DNA from: Sulfitobacter sp. M39
GTDB taxonomy: Bacteria > Pseudomonadota > Alphaproteobacteria > Rhodobacterales > Rhodobacteraceae
Reading direction: 5' to 3'
Length of the DNA: 64,000 nt
Assembly (NCBI RefSeq): GCF_021735935.1
Contig: NZ_WMDZ01000001.1
Coordinates: forward strand, 1,302,001 to 1,366,000
The notes under the pieces are model-generated. The model saw only the letters and a list, made by a program, of their open reading frames with translations. It did no database searches and had not been told where the DNA came from. Position 1 is the first letter of the stretch; every line of letters begins with the position of its first letter. This document shows positions 37,516 to 46,239 of this stretch, one piece after another. The translations under genes were made by a program, and so were the position numbers.

Positions 37516-38448
37516 ATGGCAGCAACAACACCGCCCCCCGCGCGCAGTTGGTACAAACGCAACGAGATCGCGCTGACGCCGTGGCTTTTCCTGCTGCCGG
37601 CGATGCTGTTCTTTGCGGTCTATGTGATCATTCCCATCGGCCAAAGCGTCGCGATCAGTTTTCACCAGTGGGACGGACTGGGGGAAAAGACCTTTGTCGG
37701 CACCGCGAACTATGAACGATTGCTGGGGATCGGTGACCAGAAGATGGACCGCAAGTTCGAGATCTCTTTCTGGAACAACCTCAAATGGCTGGTGCTGTAT
37801 TTGCTGGCGGTGCCCGCGGGGCTGTTTATCGCCTTGTTCCTGAACCAGACCGTGCGCGGCATCCGTATCTACAAGTCGTTGTTCTTCTTTCCTTTTGTCA
37901 TTTCACAGGTGGTCGTCGGGCTGGTGTTCTCGTGGTTCTACCTGCCACGCGAAGGGCTGCTGAACGCGATGCTGGCGATTTTCGGGGCAGGGCCGGTGAA
38001 TATCCTGGGCGATCCGTCTACGGCAACCTACGGGATCATCGCGGCGGGGCTGTGGCCGCAGACGGCCTATTGCATGATCCTCTATCTGACCGGCCTGAAT
38101 GCGGTGGACCCCGAACAGATCGAGGCCGCGCGACTGGACGGGGCCAAGGGGCGCAAGATGCTGTGGTACATCATCCTGCCCCAGCTCAAGCCCGCGACGT
38201 TCATCGCCTTTGTCGTCACCATCATCGGCGCGCTGCGGTCGTTTGACCTGATCAGCGTCATGACCAACGGCGGCCCCTTCGGATCGACCCGCGTGCTGTC
38301 GTTCTACATGTTCGAAGAAGCCCTGTCCGAGTTCGGCTTCCGCATGGGCTATGGCTCTGCCATCGCGGTGATCCTGTTCCTCATCATGCTCGGGTTCATC
38401 GCCTATTTCCTTTACGCCATGTGGCGCGAAGAGCGGGAGGCGCGCTGA
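37516..38448 (+). CDS. Sugar ABC transporter permease (MalF type)
   Basis: A 310-residue inner-membrane permease with six main hydrophobic segments. The conserved EAA loop reads EAARLDGAKGRKMLWYIILP near residue 200, the contact with the ATPase. LPAMLFFAVYVIIPIGQSVA is the first helix. The stop overlaps the next permease start by one base (TGATG). Confidence 0.94.
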   Translation: MAATTPPPARSWYKRNEIALTPWLFLLPAMLFFAVYVIIPIGQSVAISFHQWDGLGEKTFVGTANYERLLGIGDQKMDRKFEISFWNNLKWLVLYLLAVPAGLFIALFLNQTVRGIRIYKSLFFFPFVISQVVVGLVFSWFYLPREGLLNAMLAIFGAGPVNILGDPSTATYGIIAAGLWPQTAYCMILYLTGLNAVDPEQIEAARLDGAKGRKMLWYIILPQLKPATFIAFVVTIIGALRSFDLISVMTNGGPFGSTRVLSFYMFEEALSEFGFRMGYGSAIAVILFLIMLGFIAYFLYAMWREEREAR

Positions 38449-39296
38449 TGTTCCCTACACCGATCGCCAAACAATCGCGCAGCCGCCAGCTGACCTATCA
38501 GACGTTGCTGCCCGTCGCGCTGATCCTGTGGCTCTTGCCGCTGATCGCGGTGGCCCTGTTCTCTATCAAGCCGGGGTCGGATTTCGCCGCCGGGAACTAC
38601 TGGGGATGGCCGTCCAGCTTCGAGGGGCTGACGAACTACGGCAAGGTCTTCTTTGAAAGCAATATGCCGCGCTACCTGATGAACTCGGTCTTTATCACGC
38701 TGCCCACTGTGCTGGGGGCGATTGCGCTGTCCAGCATGGCGGGGTTCGCCTTAGGTATCTACAAGTTCAAGGGCAACCTGCTGATCTTCTTCATGTTCAT
38801 CGCGGGCAACTTTGTCCCGTTCCAGATCCTGATGGTGCCCGTGCGCGACCTGACCATATCGCTGGGGATGTATGACAGCATTCAGGGGCTGGTCCTGTTT
38901 CACGTGGCGTTCCAGACGGGCTTTTGCACGCTCTTCATGCGCAACTTCATCCGCGCATTGCCTTTCCCCTTGATCGAGGCCGCCCGTGTCGAGGGCGTGG
39001 CCGAATGGCGCATCTTCTTCTTTGTGGTGCTGCCATTGATGAAGCCCGCGCTGGCCGCGCTGGCGGTATTGGTCTTTACCTTCATCTGGAACGATTATTT
39101 CTGGGCCGTCGTGCTGACCCAAGGGCCAAGCGCGCAACCTGTTACAGCGGGCATCACCGAATTCAACTCGCAGTTCCGCGCGGCCTATCACCTGATGAGC
39201 GCGGGATCGATTGTCGCCGCCTTTCCGCCGGTCGCGATGTTCTTTCTGATGCAGAAACACTTCATCGCCGGTCTCACGCTTGGCGCAGTAAAGTAG
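38448..39296 (+). CDS. Sugar ABC transporter permease (MalG type)
   Basis: 282 residues from the ATG at 38448, which follows GGGAGG and overlaps the previous stop (TGATG). Six helices and the EAA loop IEAARVEGVAEWRIFFFVVLP near residue 180 are visible. It pairs with the preceding permease; the ATPase gene is divergent, at 34108-35166. The alpha-galactosidase gene starts six bases after its stop. Confidence 0.94.
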   Translation: MFPTPIAKQSRSRQLTYQTLLPVALILWLLPLIAVALFSIKPGSDFAAGNYWGWPSSFEGLTNYGKVFFESNMPRYLMNSVFITLPTVLGAIALSSMAGFALGIYKFKGNLLIFFMFIAGNFVPFQILMVPVRDLTISLGMYDSIQGLVLFHVAFQTGFCTLFMRNFIRALPFPLIEAARVEGVAEWRIFFFVVLPLMKPALAALAVLVFTFIWNDYFWAVVLTQGPSAQPVTAGITEFNSQFRAAYHLMSAGSIVAAFPPVAMFFLMQKHFIAGLTLGAVK

Positions 39297-39302
39297 AGAG
39301 TT

Positions 39303-41384
39303 ATGACACAGACCTACCGCCTTGATGACGGGCGCCAGACGCTTGTTCTGGCCTCTGCGCACGACCGCCCGCCGCAGGTGGTCTATTGGGGCAGCCCGCT
39401 GCGCGACGGCGAAAATCTGGACGAGATTTGCGCCGCCCATGCCATCGACGTGACCGGCGGCATGCTGGACGAGACCCCTGATCTGTCGCTGTGCCCCGAA
39501 GCCGGGCGCAGCTTTCCGGGGCAGGCGGGGTTGGCACTCGCGCGTGCCGATGGCACGCCGCTGCGCCCCTTGTTTCACCTGCGCAACGTGGTGCAGGATG
39601 CAGGGCTGCGGTTTGTCTGCGCGGCACCGGACGAAGGGCTGACGCTGACCTTTGACTTTGCGGTTGATGTAGCAACCGGCGTGATTACCTGCCAAACGAC
39701 ACTGGAGGCCGCGCAGCCCGTGCGTCTGCACTGGCTTGCCGCGCCGGTGGTGCCCGCACCGCAGCTGAGCACAGAGATGATCGACGTCTCGGGCCGGTGG
39801 TGCGGTGAATTCCAGTTGAACCGCACCCCGTGGCGCGCAGGCATCCACGCGCGCGACAACCGCACAGGCCGCACGGGCCACGAACACTTCCCCGGACTGC
39901 TGATCCCGACCACGGGGACCACAAACACCCAAGGGACATGCTACGGGTTCCACTATGGCTGGTCCGGCGGTCATACGATGATCGCCGAAGAGCTTCAGGA
40001 CGGGCGGCGGCAGGTGCAATGGGGCCATGCGGCTGGCACCCAAGACGCCCCCGCGACACGGTTCCAGACGGCACCGCTTTACCTGACCTATTCTGACACC
40101 GGTCTGAACGGCTGTGCCGTCAGTTTTCAGCGTCATCTGCGCGACCGCATCGTGACATGGCCCAAGCCCGACACTCCGCGCCCCGTCCATTACAACTGTT
40201 GGGAAGCAGTGTATTTCGATCATGACTGGTCTGTCCTGACCGATATCGCCGACCGTGCTGCCGCTTTGGGGGCAGAGCGTTTCGTGCTGGATGACGGCTG
40301 GTTCGGTCAGCGCGATGACGACACCAGCAGTCTCGGCGACTGGATCATCGATCCGCGCAAATACCCCAAGGGGCTGACCCCGCTGATCGACCATGTTCAG
40401 GGCTTGGGGATGCGTTTTGGCCTCTGGTTCGAGCCCGAGATGGTCTCGCGCGATAGCGACCTTTACCGCGCCCACCCCGATTGGATTCTGGGCCCGCGGG
40501 ACCAGATAGAGGGGCGTCAGCAGCTGGTGCTGAACATGGCGCTGCCGCAGGTCCAAGAACTGCTCTACGACCGGATAGCCACGGTGCTGCGCGGCAATGC
40601 CATCGACTATATCAAATGGGACCATAATCGCGTGTTGCCCGCACCCGACGCGGCGCAGACACAGGGCATCTATGCGCTGCTGGACCGGTTGCGCGCCGAT
40701 TTTCCGCTGGTCGAGATTGAAAGCTGCGCGTCAGGCGGAGGGCGGATCGATTTCGGGATCATGGCGCGGACCCAGCGGGTCTGGCTGTCGGATAGCAACG
40801 ATGCGCTGGAACGGCTGCGCATCCAGCATGACGCCGCCTTGTTCCTGCCCGCTGCCGTGACCGGCAGCCATGTCGGCCCACGCCACTGCCACACCTCTGG
40901 CCGCACGCTGGACATCAGCTTTCGCGCCTGGGTCGCCGCGCAGCGCCACATGGGGTTCGAGATGGACCCGCGCGAGCTCGACCCCCGCGAAACCGATGTG
41001 CTGAAACAGGTCACGCAGTGGTGGAAGAACAATCGCGGATGGATGCGCACCGCTGACATCCTGCGGCTCGACAGCGCTGATCCGGCGGTGATCGCAGAGC
41101 AGCAACAGGCCACCGATGGTACGCGTTTGGTGGTGTTCGCGGGCAAGGCCGCGACCTCGGCCCAGATCTCACCGCGCCCGCTGCGGCTGACCGCACTTGA
41201 CCCGCAGGCGCGCTACCGGATCACGCTGGCAAACCGCGACGATGCGGTCGCGCTGTCACGGGGCGATGCCGCGCTCAAATCCCGCGATCTGGTGCTGTCG
41301 GGCCAGTACCTCATGAACCATGGCGTGACCCTGCCATGGTCGTTCCCTGAACGCATGTGGGTCATTGAAGGAACACGGCTATGA
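39303..41384 (+). CDS. Alpha-galactosidase, GH36 family
   Basis: A 693-residue hydrolase releasing terminal alpha-galactose. An N-terminal beta-sandwich (to about 290) precedes a TIM barrel with ERFVLDDGWFGQRDDD near 325, GLWFEPEMVS near 373, the nucleophile D440 in DYIKWDHNR, CASGGGRID near 475 and the probable acid/base D497 in LSDSNDALERL. No signal peptide is present, so it acts on imported galactosides in the cytoplasm. It overlaps the following dehydratase gene by four bases. Confidence 0.95.
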   Translation: MTQTYRLDDGRQTLVLASAHDRPPQVVYWGSPLRDGENLDEICAAHAIDVTGGMLDETPDLSLCPEAGRSFPGQAGLALARADGTPLRPLFHLRNVVQDAGLRFVCAAPDEGLTLTFDFAVDVATGVITCQTTLEAAQPVRLHWLAAPVVPAPQLSTEMIDVSGRWCGEFQLNRTPWRAGIHARDNRTGRTGHEHFPGLLIPTTGTTNTQGTCYGFHYGWSGGHTMIAEELQDGRRQVQWGHAAGTQDAPATRFQTAPLYLTYSDTGLNGCAVSFQRHLRDRIVTWPKPDTPRPVHYNCWEAVYFDHDWSVLTDIADRAAALGAERFVLDDGWFGQRDDDTSSLGDWIIDPRKYPKGLTPLIDHVQGLGMRFGLWFEPEMVSRDSDLYRAHPDWILGPRDQIEGRQQLVLNMALPQVQELLYDRIATVLRGNAIDYIKWDHNRVLPAPDAAQTQGIYALLDRLRADFPLVEIESCASGGGRIDFGIMARTQRVWLSDSNDALERLRIQHDAALFLPAAVTGSHVGPRHCHTSGRTLDISFRAWVAAQRHMGFEMDPRELDPRETDVLKQVTQWWKNNRGWMRTADILRLDSADPAVIAEQQQATDGTRLVVFAGKAATSAQISPRPLRLTALDPQARYRITLANRDDAVALSRGDAALKSRDLVLSGQYLMNHGVTLPWSFPERMWVIEGTRL

Positions 41385-43090
41385 CAAAAGAGAAACGCAA
41401 CCGCGCTTGGTACGGCAAGAATGATCGGGACGGGTTCATTCACCGCAGCTGGATGAAAAATCAGGGCTTTCCCGACCACGCGTTTGATGGCCGCCCCATT
41501 ATCGGTATCTGCAATACATGGTCCGAACTGACCCCGTGCAACTCGGGCCTGCGCGATCTGGCCGAAGGGGTGAAGCGCGGCGTGTGGGAGGCAGGGGGCT
41601 TTCCGGTCGAATTTCCGGTGATGAGCCTTGGCGAGACCCAGATGAAGCCGACCGCCATGCTGTTTCGCAACCTGCTGGCGATGGACGTCGAAGAAAGCAT
41701 TCGCGCCTATGGTATCGATGGGGTGGTTCTGCTGGGCGGCTGTGACAAGACCACGCCGGGTCAACTGATGGGCGCGGCAAGCGTCGATCTGCCGACGATC
41801 GTTGTCAGCTCCGGACCGATGCTGAACGGCAAGTGGAAGGGCAAGGACATCGGCTCTGGCACGGATGTGTGGAAGTTCTCGGAAGATGTGCGCGCGGGCG
41901 AGATGACCTTGCAGGATTTCATGGCCGCTGAATCCGGCATGAGCCGGTCCAAGGGCGTGTGCATGACGATGGGCACGGCCTCCACGATGGCGAGCGTGGT
42001 AGAGGCGATGGGGATGTCACTTCCCACCAACGCCGCGCTGCCTGCCGTTGACGCGCGCCGCATGGCGCTGGCGCATCTGACCGGCAAGCGCATCGTCGAG
42101 ATGGTCGAGGAAGATATCAAGCTGTCACAGGTCGTTACCCGTGCCTCTATCGAGAACGCCATTCTGGCCAATGCCGCGGTCGGTGGGTCGACCAACGCCG
42201 TGATCCATCTGCTGGCCATCGCGGGCCGCGTCGGCATCGACCTGACGCTCGATGATTTCGAGCTTGGGGCGGATATCCCGCTGCTGGTCAACTGCATGCC
42301 CTCGGGTAAATATCTGATGGAGGATTTCTGCTATGCGGGCGGGATGCCCGTGGTGCTGTCCCATCTGCGCGACAAGCTGCGGCCCGCGCAGACCGTCATG
42401 GGCGGGGATATCCTTGCCTATGCCGAAGGGGCTGAATGCTACAACGCGGATGTGATCCGGCCGCTGGATAATCCGCTGCGCCCTGCGGCCGGGTTGAAGG
42501 TGCTGCGCGGCAATATCGCGCCCAATGGGGCGATCGTGAAACCCTCGGCGGCGACGGACGCCTTACTCGAACACGAGGGCGAGGCATATGTCTTCGAGAA
42601 TATCGAGGATATGAAAGCCAATATCGACCGCGAGGATCTGCCGGTGACCGCAGATACGGTTCTTGTGCTCAAGGGCTGTGGCCCAAAGGGCTACCCCGGT
42701 ATGCCCGAAGTCGGCAACATGCCGATCCCCGCGCGGCTGGTCAAAGAAGGCGTGCGCGACATGGTGCGCGTGTCCGACGCGCGTATGTCCGGCACCGCCT
42801 ATGGCACCGTGATCCTGCACGTCAGCCCTGAATCCAACGCAGGCGGCAATCTGGGGCTGGTACAGACCGGCGACCGTATCCGGCTATCGGTGGCGCAAGG
42901 CACATTGGACGTGCTTGTCTCTGACGAGGTGTTGGCACAGCGCCGCGCTGCGTGGGTACCCGAACCGCCCCGATACGATCGCGGTTATGCCAAGCTCTAT
43001 ACCGAGACGGTGTTGCAGGCAGACAAAGGCGCGGACCTTGATTTTCTGGTGGGCAAAGACACCCGCCCCGTCACACGGGAGAGCCACTGA
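41381..43090 (+). CDS. IlvD/Edd-family sugar acid dehydratase (galactonate/arabonate type)
   Basis: A 569-residue Fe-S dehydratase. The presumed cluster cysteines lie in GICNTWSELTPCNSG, LGGCDKTTPGQLM and KGVCMTMGTASTM; DARMSGTAYG near 462 is the C-terminal family signature. It is closest in look to L-arabonate/D-galactonate dehydratases of this superfamily. In this operon it should convert D-galactonate to 2-keto-3-deoxygalactonate, the substrate of the DgoK encoded downstream. L-arabonate could also be used. It overlaps its neighbours on both sides. Confidence 0.9.
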   Translation: MTKEKRNRAWYGKNDRDGFIHRSWMKNQGFPDHAFDGRPIIGICNTWSELTPCNSGLRDLAEGVKRGVWEAGGFPVEFPVMSLGETQMKPTAMLFRNLLAMDVEESIRAYGIDGVVLLGGCDKTTPGQLMGAASVDLPTIVVSSGPMLNGKWKGKDIGSGTDVWKFSEDVRAGEMTLQDFMAAESGMSRSKGVCMTMGTASTMASVVEAMGMSLPTNAALPAVDARRMALAHLTGKRIVEMVEEDIKLSQVVTRASIENAILANAAVGGSTNAVIHLLAIAGRVGIDLTLDDFELGADIPLLVNCMPSGKYLMEDFCYAGGMPVVLSHLRDKLRPAQTVMGGDILAYAEGAECYNADVIRPLDNPLRPAAGLKVLRGNIAPNGAIVKPSAATDALLEHEGEAYVFENIEDMKANIDREDLPVTADTVLVLKGCGPKGYPGMPEVGNMPIPARLVKEGVRDMVRVSDARMSGTAYGTVILHVSPESNAGGNLGLVQTGDRIRLSVAQGTLDVLVSDEVLAQRRAAWVPEPPRYDRGYAKLYTETVLQADKGADLDFLVGKDTRPVTRESH

Positions 43091-43860
43091 TGACCCTCAA
43101 CGCGACATTTCCCGATCTGCGCGACCGGTCGGTGTTCATCACCGGCGGCGGCGCGGGGATCGGTGCCTTTCTGACTGATGGGTTTCTGGCGCAAGGGGCC
43201 AAGGTTAGCTTTGTCCAGCGCAGCGACGCCACCGCGTTTTGCAACGAGATGGAAGAAAAACACGGACAGCGCCCCTTTGCGCAGACCTGCGATATCTCGG
43301 ATATCGCGGCACTTCGGTCCAGTCTGGCCGCAGCCGCCGATGAACATGGCCCTGTCACGGTTTTGGTGAACAACGCCGCCAATGATGCCCGCCACACCGC
43401 CGAGGAGGTCACCGAAGACTTCTGGGACCAGTCGCAGGCGATCAACCTCAAGTCCTATTTCTTCGCCTGTCAGGCCGTGGTCGCAGGGATGCGCGCCGCG
43501 GGCGGCGGGGCCGTGGTGAACATGAGCTCGATCTCGTATATGATGGGGAACGCGGGCTATCCTGCCTATACGACCGCCAACGCCGGCATCAACGGTATGA
43601 CCCGTTCGCTGGCGCGGGAATTCGGGCCGGACAAGATCCGCTTTAACGCGCTGGCGCCGGGGTGGGTGTTGACGGAAAAGCAGATCGAACAATGGGTCAC
43701 GCCCGAAGCACTGGCGGCGCATATTGACCGGCAATGCCTTAAGGATACGTTGAAGCCGCAAGACATCGTGGACGCGGTGCTGTTTTTATCCTCTGCCTCC
43801 AGCCGCATGATGACGGGGCAGTTGATGGCCGTCGATGGCGGCGTCGTGGTCACCGGATAG
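43090..43860 (+). CDS. SDR-family sugar dehydrogenase, probable galactose 1-dehydrogenase
   Basis: A 256-residue short-chain dehydrogenase. The cofactor loop TGGGAGIG is near residue 18, NNAAND near 94, and catalytic S147 and Y160 are in place, but the lysine four residues after the Tyr is N164 (YTTAN), an unusual change. By position between dehydratase and kinase it should oxidise galactose to galactonolactone, completing the pathway with the SMP-30 protein. Its start overlaps the dehydratase stop (TGATG). Assignment of substrate is by context. Confidence 0.82.
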   Translation: MTLNATFPDLRDRSVFITGGGAGIGAFLTDGFLAQGAKVSFVQRSDATAFCNEMEEKHGQRPFAQTCDISDIAALRSSLAAAADEHGPVTVLVNNAANDARHTAEEVTEDFWDQSQAINLKSYFFACQAVVAGMRAAGGGAVVNMSSISYMMGNAGYPAYTTANAGINGMTRSLAREFGPDKIRFNALAPGWVLTEKQIEQWVTPEALAAHIDRQCLKDTLKPQDIVDAVLFLSSASSRMMTGQLMAVDGGVVVTG

Positions 43861-43871
43861 GAAGGGATACC

Positions 43872-44786
43872 GTGCAACACTACGCTGAATGGATCGCTGT
43901 CGATTGGGGCACGTCAAACCTGCGGGTCTGGATGATGGGCGCCGATGGCAAGCCCTTTGCCGCTGACAGGTCCGACAAGGGGATGGCGGGGCTGACGCAG
44001 GACGGGTTCGAAGCTGCCTTGCTTTCGTTGATAGACCCCTACCTAAATCCGGACCATGTGACCCCTGTGATCTGCGCGGGTATGGTGGGCGCCCGCGAAG
44101 GCTGGCGCGAGGCCGCCTACGTCGCCACGCCTTGCGCGCCTCCGGATGCGCGGGCGGCGGTTGCGGTACAAGCCCGTGACCCGCGGATCGCGGTCCACAT
44201 CCTGCCCGGCGTGAAACAGATGGCCGCGCCTGACGTGATGCGCGGCGAGGAAACCCAGATCGCAGGGGTGCTGCACAGTCAGCCGGCGTTTGACGGCATC
44301 CTCTGTCTGCCCGGCACCCACACCAAATGGGTCCACATCAGCGCGGGCGAGATCGTGAACTTCCAGACCTGCATGACCGGCGAGATCTTCGCGCTGCTGG
44401 CCAGCCAGTCGGTCCTGCGCCATTCGGTCACCACGGCAGAGTGGGACGAGGACAGCTTTATCGACGGCGTCACGCAGGCGATGGACAGCCCGCAAAGCTT
44501 CGCCGCCAGGCTGTTTGGCCTGCGTGCAGGGGGGCTGTTGCAGGGCACCCCTGCGGGGGCGGCGCGGGCGCGGCTGTCAGGGTTGCTTGTGGGGCTAGAG
44601 CTGGCCGGCACGCGCCCCTATTGGCTGGGCCGCCATGTCGCCATTCTGGGCGCAGACAGCGTCGCCGCGCATTACCGGTGCGCATTGGCCGCGCAGGGTG
44701 TGCAGGCCGAAACACTGGATAACGCGGGTCTGACGCTGGCGGGCCTGACCTCTGCCTATCGTTCATTGAAAGGGGCCCTTGTATGA
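43872..44786 (+). CDS. dgoK: 2-dehydro-3-deoxygalactonokinase
   Basis: A 304-residue kinase phosphorylating 2-keto-3-deoxygalactonate at C6. AVDWGTSNLRVWMMG near the N-terminus is the phosphate-1 loop of DgoK, and LCLPGTHTKWVHI near 140 plus FQTCMTGEIFALL are family blocks. It starts with GTG (43872), five bases after GGAAGGGA. It overlaps dgoA by four bases. Confidence 0.95.
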   Translation: MQHYAEWIAVDWGTSNLRVWMMGADGKPFAADRSDKGMAGLTQDGFEAALLSLIDPYLNPDHVTPVICAGMVGAREGWREAAYVATPCAPPDARAAVAVQARDPRIAVHILPGVKQMAAPDVMRGEETQIAGVLHSQPAFDGILCLPGTHTKWVHISAGEIVNFQTCMTGEIFALLASQSVLRHSVTTAEWDEDSFIDGVTQAMDSPQSFAARLFGLRAGGLLQGTPAGAARARLSGLLVGLELAGTRPYWLGRHVAILGADSVAAHYRCALAAQGVQAETLDNAGLTLAGLTSAYRSLKGALV

Positions 44787-45391
44787 GCCGCAATATCATC
44801 GCCATTCTGCGTGGCATCCAGCCGCATGAGGCCGCTGACATCTGCGCCGCCTTGATCGACGCAGGCATCACCCGCATCGAGGTGCCGCTGAATTCGCCAG
44901 AACCGCTGAAATCCATCGAAGCGATGGCCCAAACCTATGGGGCCGACGCGTTGATCGGCGCGGGCACGGTGTTGGACGTTGAAAACGTCGCGGCGGTGGC
45001 GGCTGTGGGGGGGCGGATGATCGTCTCTCCGAATGCGGACCCTTCTGTTATCACGGCAAGCAAGGCGGCGGGCATGATGTCCTATCCCGGTGTGATGACG
45101 CCCACGGAATGTTTTGCCGCGCTTAAGGCCGGGGCCGATGGGCTCAAGCTGTTTCCGTCGTTCCTGCTGGGGATCGAAGGGCTAAAGGCGATCAGGGCGG
45201 TGCTTCCGGCGCGGACCGAAACCTATGCGGTTGGCGGCGTCGGCCCGTCGAATTTTGCGGAATGGCTTGCGGCAGGGGTGACGGGTTTTGGCCTTGGGTC
45301 CAGCCTGTATAAACCGGGTCAAAGCGCGGCTGATGTGGCGCAAAGCGCGCGCGCGGCGGTAAGCGCCTATGACAAGGCGGCCCTCTCTTGA
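44783..45391 (+). CDS. dgoA: 2-dehydro-3-deoxy-6-phosphogalactonate aldolase
   Basis: A 202-residue class I aldolase of the KDPG/KDPGal family, splitting the phosphorylated keto acid into pyruvate and glyceraldehyde 3-phosphate. AILRGIQPHEA, the GAGTVLDVENV strand, the Glu in RIEVPLNSPEP and the Schiff-base Lys in DGLKLFPS near 126 are all present. It lies between dgoK and the lactonase gene with overlapping ends. Confidence 0.95.
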   Translation: MSRNIIAILRGIQPHEAADICAALIDAGITRIEVPLNSPEPLKSIEAMAQTYGADALIGAGTVLDVENVAAVAAVGGRMIVSPNADPSVITASKAAGMMSYPGVMTPTECFAALKAGADGLKLFPSFLLGIEGLKAIRAVLPARTETYAVGGVGPSNFAEWLAAGVTGFGLGSSLYKPGQSAADVAQSARAAVSAYDKAALS

Positions 45392-46233
45392 ACGCCACAG
45401 TCTTTGATGCGCGGGCGTGCGTGTTGGGCGAAGGGCCGCTGTGGCACCCCGAACGGGGCCAGCTGTTCTGGTTCGACATCCTCGGCAAAACCCTGATGTC
45501 GCGGCAGGGCGATAAAACGCTGTCGTGGCAGTTTGACGAATGCGTCTCTGCCGCGGGGTGGGTCGATAGGGATACCCTGCTTGTCGCGTCCGAAACCGCG
45601 CTGTGGCGGTTCGACCTAAACGGAGAGGAGCGTTCCCTCGTCGTGCCACTTGAGGCGGATCAGCCGCTGACCCGATCCAACGACGGGCGCGCCGACCCGT
45701 GGGGCGGGTTCTGGATCGGGACAATGGGCTTCAACGCAGAGCGGGGGGCGGGGGCGATCTACCGCTACTACAAGGGCGCGCTGCGACAGCTTTTCGCGGA
45801 GATTACCATTTCGAACGCGATCTGCTTTTCGCCCGACCGACGGTTTGCCTATTACACCGACACGCCCACGCGCCAGATCATGCGTGTGCCCCTAAATGCG
45901 ACAGACGGCTGGCCGTCGGCCCCGCCGGAGGTGTTTGTCGATCTCAAGAAAGGCAAGCGTAACCCCGACGGCGCGGTTGTCGACAGCGATGGCTGCTTGT
46001 GGAACGCGCAATGGGGGGCCGGGCAGGTCGCCCGCTACAGCCCCGAGGGCACCTTGTTGCAGACCGTTGATATTCCCGCAGCGCAGGCCACCTGTCCGGC
46101 CTTTGGCGGTGCGGATCTGCGGACGCTCTTTGTCACCTCAGCCGCGCAGGGCCGTGACGGGGCGGAGGATGGCCAGACCTTCCAGCTTGCAACGGACGTG
46201 CGAGGCCAGCGGGAACACCGGATAATTTTGTGA
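45388..46233 (+). CDS. SMP-30/gluconolactonase-family lactonase
   Basis: A 281-residue six-bladed beta-propeller. It begins at a TTG that overlaps the dgoA stop (TTGA); the family segment ACVLGEGPLWHPERG with the metal-binding Glu follows at once, so no later start fits. SNDGRADPWGGFWIGTMG carries the metal-binding Asn/Asp, and NPDGAVVDSDGCLWNAQWG another. In this operon it should hydrolyse galactonolactone to galactonate. Confidence 0.92.
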   Translation: MNATVFDARACVLGEGPLWHPERGQLFWFDILGKTLMSRQGDKTLSWQFDECVSAAGWVDRDTLLVASETALWRFDLNGEERSLVVPLEADQPLTRSNDGRADPWGGFWIGTMGFNAERGAGAIYRYYKGALRQLFAEITISNAICFSPDRRFAYYTDTPTRQIMRVPLNATDGWPSAPPEVFVDLKKGKRNPDGAVVDSDGCLWNAQWGAGQVARYSPEGTLLQTVDIPAAQATCPAFGGADLRTLFVTSAAQGRDGAEDGQTFQLATDVRGQREHRIIL

Positions 46234-46239
46234 GGCGTG

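Noticed and set aside
38751..40625. 624-codon minus-strand open frame opposite the permease and alpha-galactosidase genes
   Set aside because: It spans two convincing genes on the other strand, and has no recognisable domain.
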